A stretch of DNA of 37,343 nt. Source: CAYRML01 sp964425485 (GTDB taxonomy: Bacteria; Bacillota; Dehalobacteriia; UBA4068). A program made the position numbers and the translations under genes. This document shows positions 6,347 to 13,826 of the stretch, in pieces (positions within the stretch are counted from its first letter, which is position 1; each line of letters starts with the position of its first letter). Location: NCBI GenBank assembly GCA_964425485.1, contig CAYRML010000006.1, positions 1 to 37,343 on the forward strand, written 5' to 3'. The notes beneath the pieces are model-generated. The model was not told the origin of the DNA. It saw only the letters and a program-made list of their open reading frames with translations, and searched no databases.

Positions 6347-7801
6347 ATGGCTGAACGATATGATGTACTGATCGTCGGCGGCGGCGTCATCGGCAGTGCC
6401 ATAGCTAGGGAATTATGCCGTTATCAATTGAAAATAGCTGTATTGGAAAAAGGATTAGATGTATGCTGTGAAAGCAGTGCCCATAATTCCGGCGTGCTGC
6501 ATGCGGGCTATAACAATAAGCCCGGTTCTAAAATGGCCAAATTTTGTGTTGCGGGCAATTGCGGCTTTGATAAAATTACGCAAGAACTAGATATTCCTTT
6601 CAAACGTACCGGCAAATTGGTAGTGGGCTTTGACGAAAATGACCTTGAGCAATTGCAAAAATTAAAAAAACAGGGGGAAATTAACGGCTGCCCTGGCCTG
6701 GAAATAGTGGGCAAAGAGAAGATCAAGTATCTGGCGCCTTTCATAGCAGGAGAGTTCGCACTATATTCTCCCCTAACCGGAATCGTCGACCCTTTCCAAC
6801 TGACCATCGGCCTGGCCGAAAACGCCTTTTTTAATGGGGTAAAATATTATTTGGATCATGAAGTGACGGCTATCAACAGGCTCCCAGACAGCTATCAGGT
6901 AATAACAAATCATGGGCTTTTTGAGGGCCGCTGGTTGATAAACTGCGCAGGTTTATTCGCGGACAAAATAGCTTCCATGCTGGGCATTGATGATTATCAG
7001 ATTTATCCCTGCCGGGGAGAATATTTTGTTCTGGATACGCGCCTTGGACATATGCTGCCTTTGCCCGTCTATCCAGTGCCCAATATAAAAACCGGCGGCC
7101 TGGGCATTCATCTTACCCCAACCTTGGACGGTAATATTATGATCGGCCCCAGTGCCGACTATATTGACGAACGAGATAATTATGCGGTAACAAAACCAGT
7201 GCTGGATATTTTGATCCGCGATGGCAACCGTATTTTTCCATATCTAAAAAAAGAAGATTTCATCCGCAATTTTGCCGGCATCCGTCCTAAACTAACCAGT
7301 AAAGATCAAGGCGGTTATCATGATTTTGTCATAGATACCAGGCCGGAGCTTCCTAATGCCATCAATTTAGTAGGCATAGAGTCCCCTGGACTCACCTCCG
7401 CCATGCCTATTGCCCAAGAAGTGGTGCGGCTGATACAAAATCGGGAAGATCTGCGGCCAAAAGCCAATTTTAACCCCATCCGTAAAAGGCCTGTTTGTTT
7501 CCGGGATCTGCCCTATGAAGAGCGAGCGGCCCTGATCGAAAAAGATCCCGACTATGGTGAGATAATTTGCCGTTGTGAGACTATAACCAAGGCGGAGGTT
7601 CTGGCCGCTATCCGTAATCCACTGGGCGTTTGCACCATGATTGGAATAAAATACCGCTGCCGGGCCATGATGGGCCGTTGTCAGAGTGGTTATTGCCAAA
7701 CACGCATTGCTGAATTGCTGATGAAAGAGCGCGGTATACCTGCCACGGGGCTGCGGCACAGTCGCACCGGCTCCTATATGTTTACAGGGAGGGTGAGATA
7801 A
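6347..7801 (+). CDS. GlpA-like FAD-dependent dehydrogenase with C-terminal BFD-type [2Fe-2S] domain
   Basis: 484 residues from the ATG at 6347, which follows AAAGGTGG. An N-terminal FAD Rossmann motif VLIVGGGVIGSAIARELC leads into a DAO-type oxidoreductase fold (to about residue 370). The tail has a BFD-like iron-sulfur domain with EIICRCETITKAEV and YRCRAMMGRCQSGYC. This matches anaerobic glycerol-3-phosphate dehydrogenase subunit A and related 2-hydroxyacid-oxidising flavoproteins. Glycerol 3-phosphate is a likely substrate, but related proteins act on 2-hydroxyglutarate, so I leave the symbol blank. It is the first of three tightly packed genes; the next starts directly after its stop. The whole trio is cargo of the spoIIID element, on the strand opposite to spoIIID. 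Confidence 0.85.
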   Translation: MAERYDVLIVGGGVIGSAIARELCRYQLKIAVLEKGLDVCCESSAHNSGVLHAGYNNKPGSKMAKFCVAGNCGFDKITQELDIPFKRTGKLVVGFDENDLEQLQKLKKQGEINGCPGLEIVGKEKIKYLAPFIAGEFALYSPLTGIVDPFQLTIGLAENAFFNGVKYYLDHEVTAINRLPDSYQVITNHGLFEGRWLINCAGLFADKIASMLGIDDYQIYPCRGEYFVLDTRLGHMLPLPVYPVPNIKTGGLGIHLTPTLDGNIMIGPSADYIDERDNYAVTKPVLDILIRDGNRIFPYLKKEDFIRNFAGIRPKLTSKDQGGYHDFVIDTRPELPNAINLVGIESPGLTSAMPIAQEVVRLIQNREDLRPKANFNPIRKRPVCFRDLPYEERAALIEKDPDYGEIICRCETITKAEVLAAIRNPLGVCTMIGIKYRCRAMMGRCQSGYCQTRIAELLMKERGIPATGLRHSRTGSYMFTGRVR

Positions 7802-9043
7802 ATGCTCCGAACGCAGCATAAAAAAGTTGTTGTCATCGGCGGAGGCCCCTGCGGCTTGGCTGCTGCCGTGGAATTGAAAAAGCTGGGCCTTGATGATATT
7901 TTGCTTCTGGAAAGAGAAAAAAATCTGGGTGGAATCCTGCGCCAATGCATTCATGATGGCTTCGGTCTCACCCGTTTTCAAGAAACGCTGTCCGGGCCGG
8001 AATATGCACAACGTTTTATTGACCAAGCAGAACAGCTGGGTATCGACATGAGAACGGATACCGCTGTTATCGATATCAATTCCGATAAAAGGATTATTAC
8101 CACATCCAGTCAAGGACTAAATTCCTATGAAGCAGATGCCGTTATATTAGCAATGGGTTGTCGTGAGCGCACTCGCGGAGCCATCTCTATTCCCGGATCC
8201 CGCCCGGCCGGCATTTTCACTGCCGGTGTCGCTCAGGCCTATGTCAATCTCAAAAACCTGATGATCGGCCAAGAGGTGGTGATTCTGGGCTCCGGTGATA
8301 TCGGCTTGATTATGGCCCGCCGGCTGACTCTGGAAGGCTGCCATGTGCGGGCAGTCTTTGAAGCACAGCCTTATGCCAGCGGCCTGCCCCGCAATATAGA
8401 ACAATGCCTCCATGATTATGATATACCTCTTTTGCTCAGCCATACCATAACGGAAATCCAAGGCAAGCGGCGCCTGCAAGGCGTTACCGTCAGCCAGGTT
8501 GATGAAAATATGCAGGCAATCCCCGGCACAGAAAAATATTATGCCTGTGATACGCTGATTCTTTCCGTGGGCTTGATTCCGGAAAACGAGCTTTCCCGCA
8601 AAGCCGGCATAGAAATAGATGGTCATACCCAAGGCGCTTTTGTGGATGAAAACTACCAAACATCGGTAGCGGGAATCTTTGCCGCCGGCAATGTTTTGCA
8701 TGTCCATGATCTGGTAGATTTTGTTTCCCTGGAAGCGGAAAGATTGGCTCATGGGGTAGCAGAATATTTGTCTGCCGGCTTGCCTGCCTGCACTATTCCG
8801 GTCCAAGCAGTTGGTGCCAGCTATATCGTACCGCAGTTGATTAGTGGCAAGCGGGATGTAAAATTTTATTTTCGGGTCGGACGACCACTAGATAACGGCC
8901 GAATAGCGATCTGGCAAAACGAGCAAAGATTGCTAAATAAAAATATCGGCAAAGCTATCCCTGCGGAAATGGAACATATTTGCCTGCCGGCAGAAGCCAT
9001 CTGCTCTGAGGATCCGATTAAGGTGGTGATTTGTGATGCATAA
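7802..9043 (+). CDS. FAD/NAD(P)-dependent oxidoreductase, partner of the GlpA-like protein
   Basis: 413 residues. The FAD-binding motif VVVIGGGPCGLAAAVELKKL lies at the N-terminus and a second dinucleotide motif VVILGSGDIGLIMARRL at about 160-176. The ATG motif SVAGIFAAGNVLHVHD, in which the flavin contacts the chain, is near 290. The fold is that of the pyridine nucleotide-disulfide oxidoreductase family, without a redox-active CxxxxC pair near the FAD motif. In many anaerobic Bacillota, a protein of this type is encoded between a GlpA-like dehydrogenase and a DUF1667 protein and probably passes electrons from the substrate flavoprotein to NAD or a quinone. The start codon abuts the upstream stop, which suggests translational coupling. 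The direction of electron flow is unknown. Confidence 0.88.
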   Translation: MLRTQHKKVVVIGGGPCGLAAAVELKKLGLDDILLLEREKNLGGILRQCIHDGFGLTRFQETLSGPEYAQRFIDQAEQLGIDMRTDTAVIDINSDKRIITTSSQGLNSYEADAVILAMGCRERTRGAISIPGSRPAGIFTAGVAQAYVNLKNLMIGQEVVILGSGDIGLIMARRLTLEGCHVRAVFEAQPYASGLPRNIEQCLHDYDIPLLLSHTITEIQGKRRLQGVTVSQVDENMQAIPGTEKYYACDTLILSVGLIPENELSRKAGIEIDGHTQGAFVDENYQTSVAGIFAAGNVLHVHDLVDFVSLEAERLAHGVAEYLSAGLPACTIPVQAVGASYIVPQLISGKRDVKFYFRVGRPLDNGRIAIWQNEQRLLNKNIGKAIPAEMEHICLPAEAICSEDPIKVVICDA

Positions 9044-9401
9044 AACTTTCACCTGCACCCGCTGCCCCAAAAGCTGCAAAATAGAAATTGAAGCGGCCGG
9101 CCCGCAAATCGTTTCTATCAAGGGCCATGACTGCAATAAAGGAGAAGAATATGCAGAGCAGGAAATCACCAATCCCCAGCGCCTGATCTCTTCTCTCGTC
9201 AGGATAAAGGGCGGGAAAATGCCTTTAGCCAGTGTGCGGCTGGACAAGCCCATCCCCAAACAGCGGATTTTTGATGTTATGAAGGAGATCCGGACAATAT
9301 CCCTCGATGCACCGGTTTATATCGGACAAATTGCCATGGAAAATGTGCTGGGCTTGAATAGTAATCTAATAGTTACCTGTAATGTCGAGTCAGAAAAATA
9401 G
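9036..9401 (+). CDS. DUF1667 domain protein (third member of the GlpA-like cluster)
   Basis: 121 residues. The N-terminus carries the cysteine motifs of DUF1667, CTRCPKSCKIE and GHDCNKGEEYAEQE, which probably hold an iron-sulfur cluster or another metal. It overlaps the end of the preceding oxidoreductase by eight bases, and AAGGTGGTG supports the ATG at 9036 (a GTG one codon earlier is possible). DUF1667 proteins regularly accompany GlpA-like and FAD/NAD oxidoreductase genes and are likely electron-transfer subunits. After the stop there is only a short hairpin (9401-9421) without a T run, so readthrough towards the end of the element is possible. Confidence 0.88.
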   Translation: MHKTFTCTRCPKSCKIEIEAAGPQIVSIKGHDCNKGEEYAEQEITNPQRLISSLVRIKGGKMPLASVRLDKPIPKQRIFDVMKEIRTISLDAPVYIGQIAMENVLGLNSNLIVTCNVESEK

Positions 9402-9448
9402 AGCAGATTCTTTTTCTGCTCCGGGCAAAACATTCTATAATGCTTTAT

Positions 9449-9466
9449 ACCGTTCTATAATGTTAC
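9449..9466 (+). repeat. attP inverted arm, cargo side
   Basis: ACCGTTCTATAATGTTAC on the plus strand, matching 14 of 18 positions of the minus-strand arm at 4332-4349, including the first eight bases. It is the partner arm of the reconstructed attP. Confidence 0.75.
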
Positions 9467-9586
9467 CGCCATATGTACGGTGCTTTTGCTAACACCAAAA
9501 ACAGAAGCGGTCTGGCGCACTGTAGCTGCACTCTCAATGATATAATTACTGATTTCCAAAACCCTTTTTTGAATATAGTCTTGCAT
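9455..9586 (-). CDS. spoIIID: spoIIID 5' part (start codon and helix-turn-helix), interrupted by the element
   Basis: The minus-strand frame starts at the ATG at 9586 after a strong GGAGG. It reads MQDYIQKRVLEISNYIIESA, then a helix-turn-helix with TASVFGVSKSTVH. Up to that His (residue 38) it matches SpoIIID, the mother-cell sporulation transcription factor made under sigma-E. After the core (9472-9478) the frame enters element sequence, adds MAVTL and stops at 9455, giving 43 residues without the basic C-terminal part needed for normal DNA binding. The missing part follows the other att core at 4181-4327. In Bacillus, spoIIID lies between spoIIQ and mbl, and those neighbours are present on either side here. 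A weak sigma-E-like -10 (CATATGAT, 9619-9626) lies upstream, with no convincing -35. Confidence 0.92.
   Translation of the reverse strand: MQDYIQKRVLEISNYIIESAATVRQTASVFGVSKSTVHMAVTL
9472..9478 (-). other. att core at the cargo end of the element
   Basis: TATGTAC, identical to 4321-4327. It marks where spoIIID codon identity ends: the Val-His codons come from the core, and beyond it the frame no longer matches SpoIIID. The predicted crossover dinucleotide is TG at 9474-9475. Confidence 0.85.
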
Positions 9587-9673
9587 ACAACTGCCTCCCA
9601 CTGATACAAACTTTGTATATCATATGAAAGGGAAGTCTCTTTCATACCGGATTTTTAAAATTGATAATAAGAG

Positions 9674-9708
9674 AAAAACCGCCTGCCCTTTTGGCATCAG
9701 CGGTTTTT
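9674..9708. terminator. Terminator between the penicillin-binding protein and spoIIID
   Basis: AAAAACCGC..GCC pairs with GGC....GCGGTTTTT, with T-rich flanks on both strands. It lies immediately beyond the PBP stop codon on the minus strand and upstream of spoIIID, so spoIIID should be transcribed from its own promoter in 9587-9673. Confidence 0.85.
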
Positions 9709-9711
9709 ATT

Positions 9712-11838
9712 TTATTCTCCATCTCTACCTTGACCATGATGATTGGACGATGGCTCCGAATCAGAATCCCAATCAGTCTTCTGTTCAGGCGGATTGGAAG
9801 TGGGAGGGATTAAATCAGAAGGTATCTCGTCTGTAGGATCGGTAATTATAATGCCTCCGTTTTCGTCTACTTCCGGTTTCGGTTCTAGGGCCGAGGTATT
9901 ATCCAGATTTTTTACTCTTCTATAGGTATTATCGGGTTTGGGGAATTGCCTTACCGGTATATCGTCCAAGGCTTCCGTCATAATAGCTTTCCATAAGCGG
10001 GCCGGGTATTTGCCGCCATAAACCTGACGCAGATATTGCGGTTTGCCACTGGCGGAAAGATCCTGATCATAACCCATCCAAACCACACCCACCAGCTCCG
10101 GCGTATAAGCGGCAAACCAGGCATCTTTATTACCTATGCGGATATTCTTGAAGGCGGCTTTATCCGGCAGCTGCGTGGTGCCGGTTTTAGAAGCTACGGG
10201 CCTGTTCATGCGGGCGGACGTGCCTGTGCCGGAATTGGTCACCGTCATCAACATACTGGTCATCAGCCAGGCATTTTGTTCAGTATAAACATGTGCTGTT
10301 TTTTGTTCAGACTCATAAATAATATTGCCGTCAGCATCTTCTATTCTTGTAATAGCAATGGGTTCTATATAAACTCCCTGATTAGCAAACACCGCATAGG
10401 CCCCTGCCAGCTCCAAAGGCGACACGCCGGTGGTCAGACCACCCAAAGCCATGGAAAGTCCCGCATCCATATTGTCGGACATATCGATGCCGCTTTTTTC
10501 TATATATGGGATGCAATATTCCACACCCAGTTTCTGCATAAATTTAACCGCCGGTATATTAACGGAATATTGGACGGCCGTACGCATGGTGATCAGGCCT
10601 CGATAACTGCCGTCATAGTTTTTAGGCTTATATTTAGCACCAAAAGTGGTCGGGCTGTCATCGACCAAGCTGTCCGGCGAATAGCCGGCTTCCAAGGCAG
10701 GCCCATAGACCGCTACCGGCTTGAAAGAAGAGCCTGGCTGCCGTGCTATATCGGTAGCACGGCTCAATGCCCTTTTTGTAGAATATTCTCTGCCGCCAAC
10801 CAATCCCCAAATATAGCCGTTGCTATGATCGAGAACCACAGCAGCGCTTTCCACTACATTTTCCGTATTACTGGTCGGGAAATTGCCGTTATCGGCATAT
10901 AATTCGTCCATGGCCGTCTGTGTCGCTTCATCCATAGTGGTATAAATGCGTAAGCCGCCGGTATAAACTTTGCTGGGGGACAGGCCTATTTCCTGCAAAA
11001 TTTCTTCCGTCTGGCCGATTACATAGTCCGTGAACCAAGGATGGGCATATTTTTGGGTCTCGGCCAAAGTTTTGGCAACCTTCACTTCTTCTTGCTTAGC
11101 GGCTGTTGCTTCGGCTTCATAAGAAGGCTTGTATATGACCAAATCATTCAAAACCGCATCCCTGACCGTTTTTGACCTGTCGGGATTAATAAGTGGGGAA
11201 TAAGTTCTGGGGCTGGGAGCCAGGCCCACGATGGTGGCCGCTTCCGCTAAGGTCAGCTCACTGGCATGCTTACCAAAATATTTGAGGCTGGCCGATTCCA
11301 CACCATAGCAACCATGCCCCAAATGTATCTCATTAAGATAAAGCTCCAAAATTTCATCTTTGGTATATTCTCGCTCTAAAGCTATAGCCACGAAGGCTTC
11401 TTTGATTTTTCTGCTCATAACCTTGGACTGATCTTCCAAAACCGCATTGCGGGCCAATTGCATAGTTATGGTGCTGGCCCCTTGAGAAAAATCACCGGAA
11501 CGGATATTGGCCAGTATAGAGCCAAAAATACGGATAATATCAATGCCGCCATGATCATAAAAACGCGCATCTTCCGAGGCTATGAAGCAATCTGTCAAAT
11601 AGGGCGATATCTCGCTCAGATCGACGGAGATTCGGTTTTCAACTCCATGCAAAGATTGATAAACCTCCCCATCCTTATCATATAAAAAAGTAGTTTGATC
11701 TCCTTGGAAAGAGCCGGAATTGCCCGTGAGCACATCTCTTATCTGAGTATTGGCCACAGCAATGCCGATGCCGGAAAAAACCGCCAAAACGATCAAAACT
11801 ATTATTATCACTTTTAATCCATGTGGGATTCTTTTCAC
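9712..11838 (-). CDS. Class A penicillin-binding protein (PBP1A/2A type)
   Basis: 708 residues from a GTG at 11838, chosen because GGAGG lies eight bases upstream; two in-frame GTG codons before it lack that spacing. After a short basic tail, one membrane helix (about 7-28) anchors it. The GT51 glycosyltransferase domain carries ASEDARFYDHGG and GASTITMQLARN. The transpeptidase domain has the SxxK serine in RQPGSSFKPVAV, an SVN motif in QYSVNIPAVKF and KTGT in VASKTGTTQL. It polymerises and crosslinks peptidoglycan outside the membrane. The C-terminus (last about 65 residues) is rich in Pro, Asp, Ser and Asn and probably disordered. It is encoded directly upstream of spoIIID but ends in its own terminator. 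Confidence 0.93.
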   Translation of the reverse strand: MKRIPHGLKVIIIVLIVLAVFSGIGIAVANTQIRDVLTGNSGSFQGDQTTFLYDKDGEVYQSLHGVENRISVDLSEISPYLTDCFIASEDARFYDHGGIDIIRIFGSILANIRSGDFSQGASTITMQLARNAVLEDQSKVMSRKIKEAFVAIALEREYTKDEILELYLNEIHLGHGCYGVESASLKYFGKHASELTLAEAATIVGLAPSPRTYSPLINPDRSKTVRDAVLNDLVIYKPSYEAEATAAKQEEVKVAKTLAETQKYAHPWFTDYVIGQTEEILQEIGLSPSKVYTGGLRIYTTMDEATQTAMDELYADNGNFPTSNTENVVESAAVVLDHSNGYIWGLVGGREYSTKRALSRATDIARQPGSSFKPVAVYGPALEAGYSPDSLVDDSPTTFGAKYKPKNYDGSYRGLITMRTAVQYSVNIPAVKFMQKLGVEYCIPYIEKSGIDMSDNMDAGLSMALGGLTTGVSPLELAGAYAVFANQGVYIEPIAITRIEDADGNIIYESEQKTAHVYTEQNAWLMTSMLMTVTNSGTGTSARMNRPVASKTGTTQLPDKAAFKNIRIGNKDAWFAAYTPELVGVVWMGYDQDLSASGKPQYLRQVYGGKYPARLWKAIMTEALDDIPVRQFPKPDNTYRRVKNLDNTSALEPKPEVDENGGIIITDPTDEIPSDLIPPTSNPPEQKTDWDSDSEPSSNHHGQGRDGE

Positions 11839-11925
11839 CTTTCGCACCTCCACCAGAGGAATTATTTATGGGTGAGTGCTTTATTGACTAAAATAAAGAT
11901 TTTTTTGTTGCAACTCATTATAAAT

Positions 11926-12579
11926 TTATTTGGGTTGGCGCTGGTCCATAGCGCGCAAAATTTCTATTTCTTTTTCAGGCAATGGCTCCGCCTTGCCGAT
12001 AAAATATCTACTATAAAGCAATATCTTGGCATAATGCTCCAGTGTTTCCAAGCGGAAAAAGGCCTCTTTTAAATCCTGTCCCCAACTCAAGGCGCCGTGG
12101 TTAGCTAAAAGCAATGCCCTGTGGTCTTTAACATAAGAGGCAGCGCTCTTTGCCAGCTCCAGGCTGCCAGGTGTGGCATAAGGAGCTACAGGCACCGTAC
12201 CCAGATTGATTACAGCCTCCGGCATCACAGGTTTTTCCAAAGGTATATGCGCTACGGCAAAGGCGGTGGCACAAGCTGGATGGGCATGAGTAACGGCCCC
12301 CACTTCCCTGCTTTGCTCATATATCATGATATGCATCTTCAGCTCGGAGGAGGGCTTATAAACACCCTCGAGGATATTACCAACCAAATCCAGCTTAATC
12401 AACATGTCTGCCGTCATATCACCCTTAGAAACACCTGTTGGGGTAGCCCAGATCAAATCCGGCGCCACCCGGCAACTAATATTGCCATCATTGGCCGCTA
12501 CCATACCAAGTTGATACATTTTTTGGCCTATAGCGATGATTCCACTTTGGGCCTCTTGATCCGTTGGATATTGTATCAT
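11926..12579 (-). CDS. Class II aldolase (fuculose-1-phosphate / 5-deoxyribulose-1-phosphate aldolase type)
   Basis: 217 residues from the ATG at 12579; an in-frame TTG at 12591 is too close to the GGGGA ribosome-binding site. Family landmarks are the substrate loop NDGNISCR, TPTGVSKG, the catalytic Glu in SSELKMH, the zinc ligands in VTHAHPACATAF and a third His in LLANHGALSWG. Relatives cleave fuculose 1-phosphate, 5-deoxyribulose 1-phosphate or methylthioribulose 1-phosphate to dihydroxyacetone phosphate and an aldehyde, or dehydrate the last (MtnB). It starts 20 bases after the mtnA stop on the same strand. That pairing favours the aldolase of the salvage route that turns 5'-deoxyadenosine or methylthioadenosine products into DHAP. 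The exact substrate is inferred from context. Confidence 0.85.
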   Translation of the reverse strand: MIQYPTDQEAQSGIIAIGQKMYQLGMVAANDGNISCRVAPDLIWATPTGVSKGDMTADMLIKLDLVGNILEGVYKPSSELKMHIMIYEQSREVGAVTHAHPACATAFAVAHIPLEKPVMPEAVINLGTVPVAPYATPGSLELAKSAASYVKDHRALLLANHGALSWGQDLKEAFFRLETLEHYAKILLYSRYFIGKAEPLPEKEIEILRAMDQRQPK

Positions 12580-12598
12580 TATATGAATCAATCCCCTT

Positions 12599-13672
12599 TT
12601 ATATCCTTAAAATATCAGCCAGGCTTTCTGTATAAGGCGCTCTGGCAATACCTTTTTCCGTAATTATGGCGGAAATGAGGTCATTGTCGGTCACATCAAA
12701 GGCCGGATTGAAAAATTTTGCCGCTGCCGGCGCCATGGGTTTTACATACCACATCTGACTGATTTCCGAGGCTTCGCGTTCTTCGATTTTTATATTGTCC
12801 CCGCTGGGTGTATTTATATCGATAGTGGATGTAGGGGCGCAAACATAAAAAGGTATGCCATAATATCTGGCTAAAATTGCCACGCCCAATGTCCCGATTT
12901 TATTGGCCGCGTCGCCATTGGCCGCCACCCGATCACAACCCACCAGCACGGCTTGCACCCAGCCCTTTTTCATAACCGTAGCGGCCATATTGTCGCAGAT
13001 GAGCGTGGTATCCACACCGGCTTTGGTCAGTTCATAAGCCGTCAGCCGCGCTCCTTGCAGAAGCGGCCTGGTTTCATCGGCAAAAAGACGGAAAGCATAG
13101 CCCTTTTCCTGCCCCAAATAAACCGGGGCCAAGGCCGTGCCATAGCGGATAGTGGCCAATTGCCCGGCATTGCAATGGGTGAGTATACCCATATGCGGCT
13201 GCAATAAGCTCAGCCCATATTGGCCGATCTTGCGGCAAACCTGCACATCCTCATCCAGCATAGCCAAAGCTTCCTGCAACAAAGCTTCTTTAATATCTTG
13301 GACAGTTGATTGCGATTTATGCAAAGCAACGGCCTCTAATCTATCCAAAGCCCAGAAAAGATTCACAGCCGTAGGCCGCGCGGAAGCCAGATAGGCTTTG
13401 ACGGAAGCTAATTCCTGAAAAAAGAGATCCTTTTTATCCGTTTCAATCTGGCGAGCCAAAATAGCAAAGCCCACAGCCGCGGCCACACCGATGGCCGGCG
13501 CACCTCGAACCTGCAAGATATTAATGGCCTGCCAAATATCTTCTTTTTTATGCAGCCGCAGCACTTTTTCCTCATTAGGTAAAAGAGTCTGATCCAACAG
13601 CAAAAGTTCCCCTGTTTTTTTATCATAATCTACAGCTGGTATTATCTGAGGGGCAAAATCGCCTTTTTCCAT
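12599..13672 (-). CDS. mtnA: Methylthioribose-1-phosphate isomerase
   Basis: 357 residues from the ATG at 13672, which follows GGAGGG by five bases. It belongs to the eIF2B-alpha-like isomerase family. The catalytic Cys is in ILTHCNAGQLATIRYGTAL, and the conserved Asp and Asn motif is VGCDRVAANGDAANKIGT. The C-terminal signatures YVCAPTSTIDINTPSGDNI and IEEREASEI are specific for MtnA over eIF2B. It converts the 1-phospho-aldose (methylthioribose 1-P or 5-deoxyribose 1-P) to the ketose. The aldolase follows in the same operon. No mtnK, mtnN or enolase/phosphatase genes are in the window, so the upstream nucleosidase and kinase must be encoded elsewhere. Confidence 0.95.
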   Translation of the reverse strand: MEKGDFAPQIIPAVDYDKKTGELLLLDQTLLPNEEKVLRLHKKEDIWQAINILQVRGAPAIGVAAAVGFAILARQIETDKKDLFFQELASVKAYLASARPTAVNLFWALDRLEAVALHKSQSTVQDIKEALLQEALAMLDEDVQVCRKIGQYGLSLLQPHMGILTHCNAGQLATIRYGTALAPVYLGQEKGYAFRLFADETRPLLQGARLTAYELTKAGVDTTLICDNMAATVMKKGWVQAVLVGCDRVAANGDAANKIGTLGVAILARYYGIPFYVCAPTSTIDINTPSGDNIKIEEREASEISQMWYVKPMAPAAAKFFNPAFDVTDNDLISAIITEKGIARAPYTESLADILRI

Positions 13673-13759
13673 ATTATCCCTCCTATAAAAAGTGTCCGTT
13701 CTTGCTAAAATTCGCCCTGCAAACAAAGATTCCTGCTCCAGTGCTTATCCATAATTTAC

Positions 13760-13788
13760 CCTATAATTGTACCATATATATATGACAA
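13760..13788 (-). promoter_or_regulatory. Probable sigma-A promoter of mtnA-aldolase
   Basis: On the minus strand, TTGTCA (13783-13788), a 17-base spacer and TATAGG (13760-13765), about 90 bases before the mtnA start. Confidence 0.45.
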
Positions 13789-13826
13789 CTATTTTTTGGG
13801 AAAAAACCGAAACTGGCGTTCTACCT

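Larger units (their letters stand above)
4321..9478 (-). mobile_element. spoIIID-intervening (skin-like) element, 5,151 bp unit
   Basis: The element is bounded by identical 7-bp cores TATGTAC (plus strand) at 4321-4327 and 9472-9478, which places the excised unit at 5,151 bp. Contents: a large serine recombinase, a 58-residue ORF, and three oxidoreductase-cluster genes on the opposite strand. Host spoIIID sequence lies directly outside both ends, with N-terminal codons beyond 9478 and C-terminal codons below 4321. Excision restores spoIIID exactly in frame across codons for Ser-Thr-Val-His-Lys-Asp. The layout parallels the sigK 'skin' elements of Bacillus and Clostridioides, which excise in the mother cell. 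That this one is excised during sporulation is inference; its position, gene content and restored frame are seen directly. Confidence 0.9.

Noticed and set aside
7367..8806. Long minus-strand frames opposite the oxidoreductase genes
   Set aside because: Shadows of the GC-structured coding strands; the plus-strand proteins carry clear family motifs.
9401..9421. Hairpin GAGCAGA/TCTGCTC after the DUF1667 gene as a terminator
   Set aside because: Seven-base stem without a following T run; too weak to call.
9463..9645. 60-aa minus-strand open frame covering the spoIIID 5' part
   Set aside because: It is in a different frame from SpoIIID, lacks a ribosome-binding site, and its product resembles nothing; the SpoIIID frame with GGAGG is clearly the real one.
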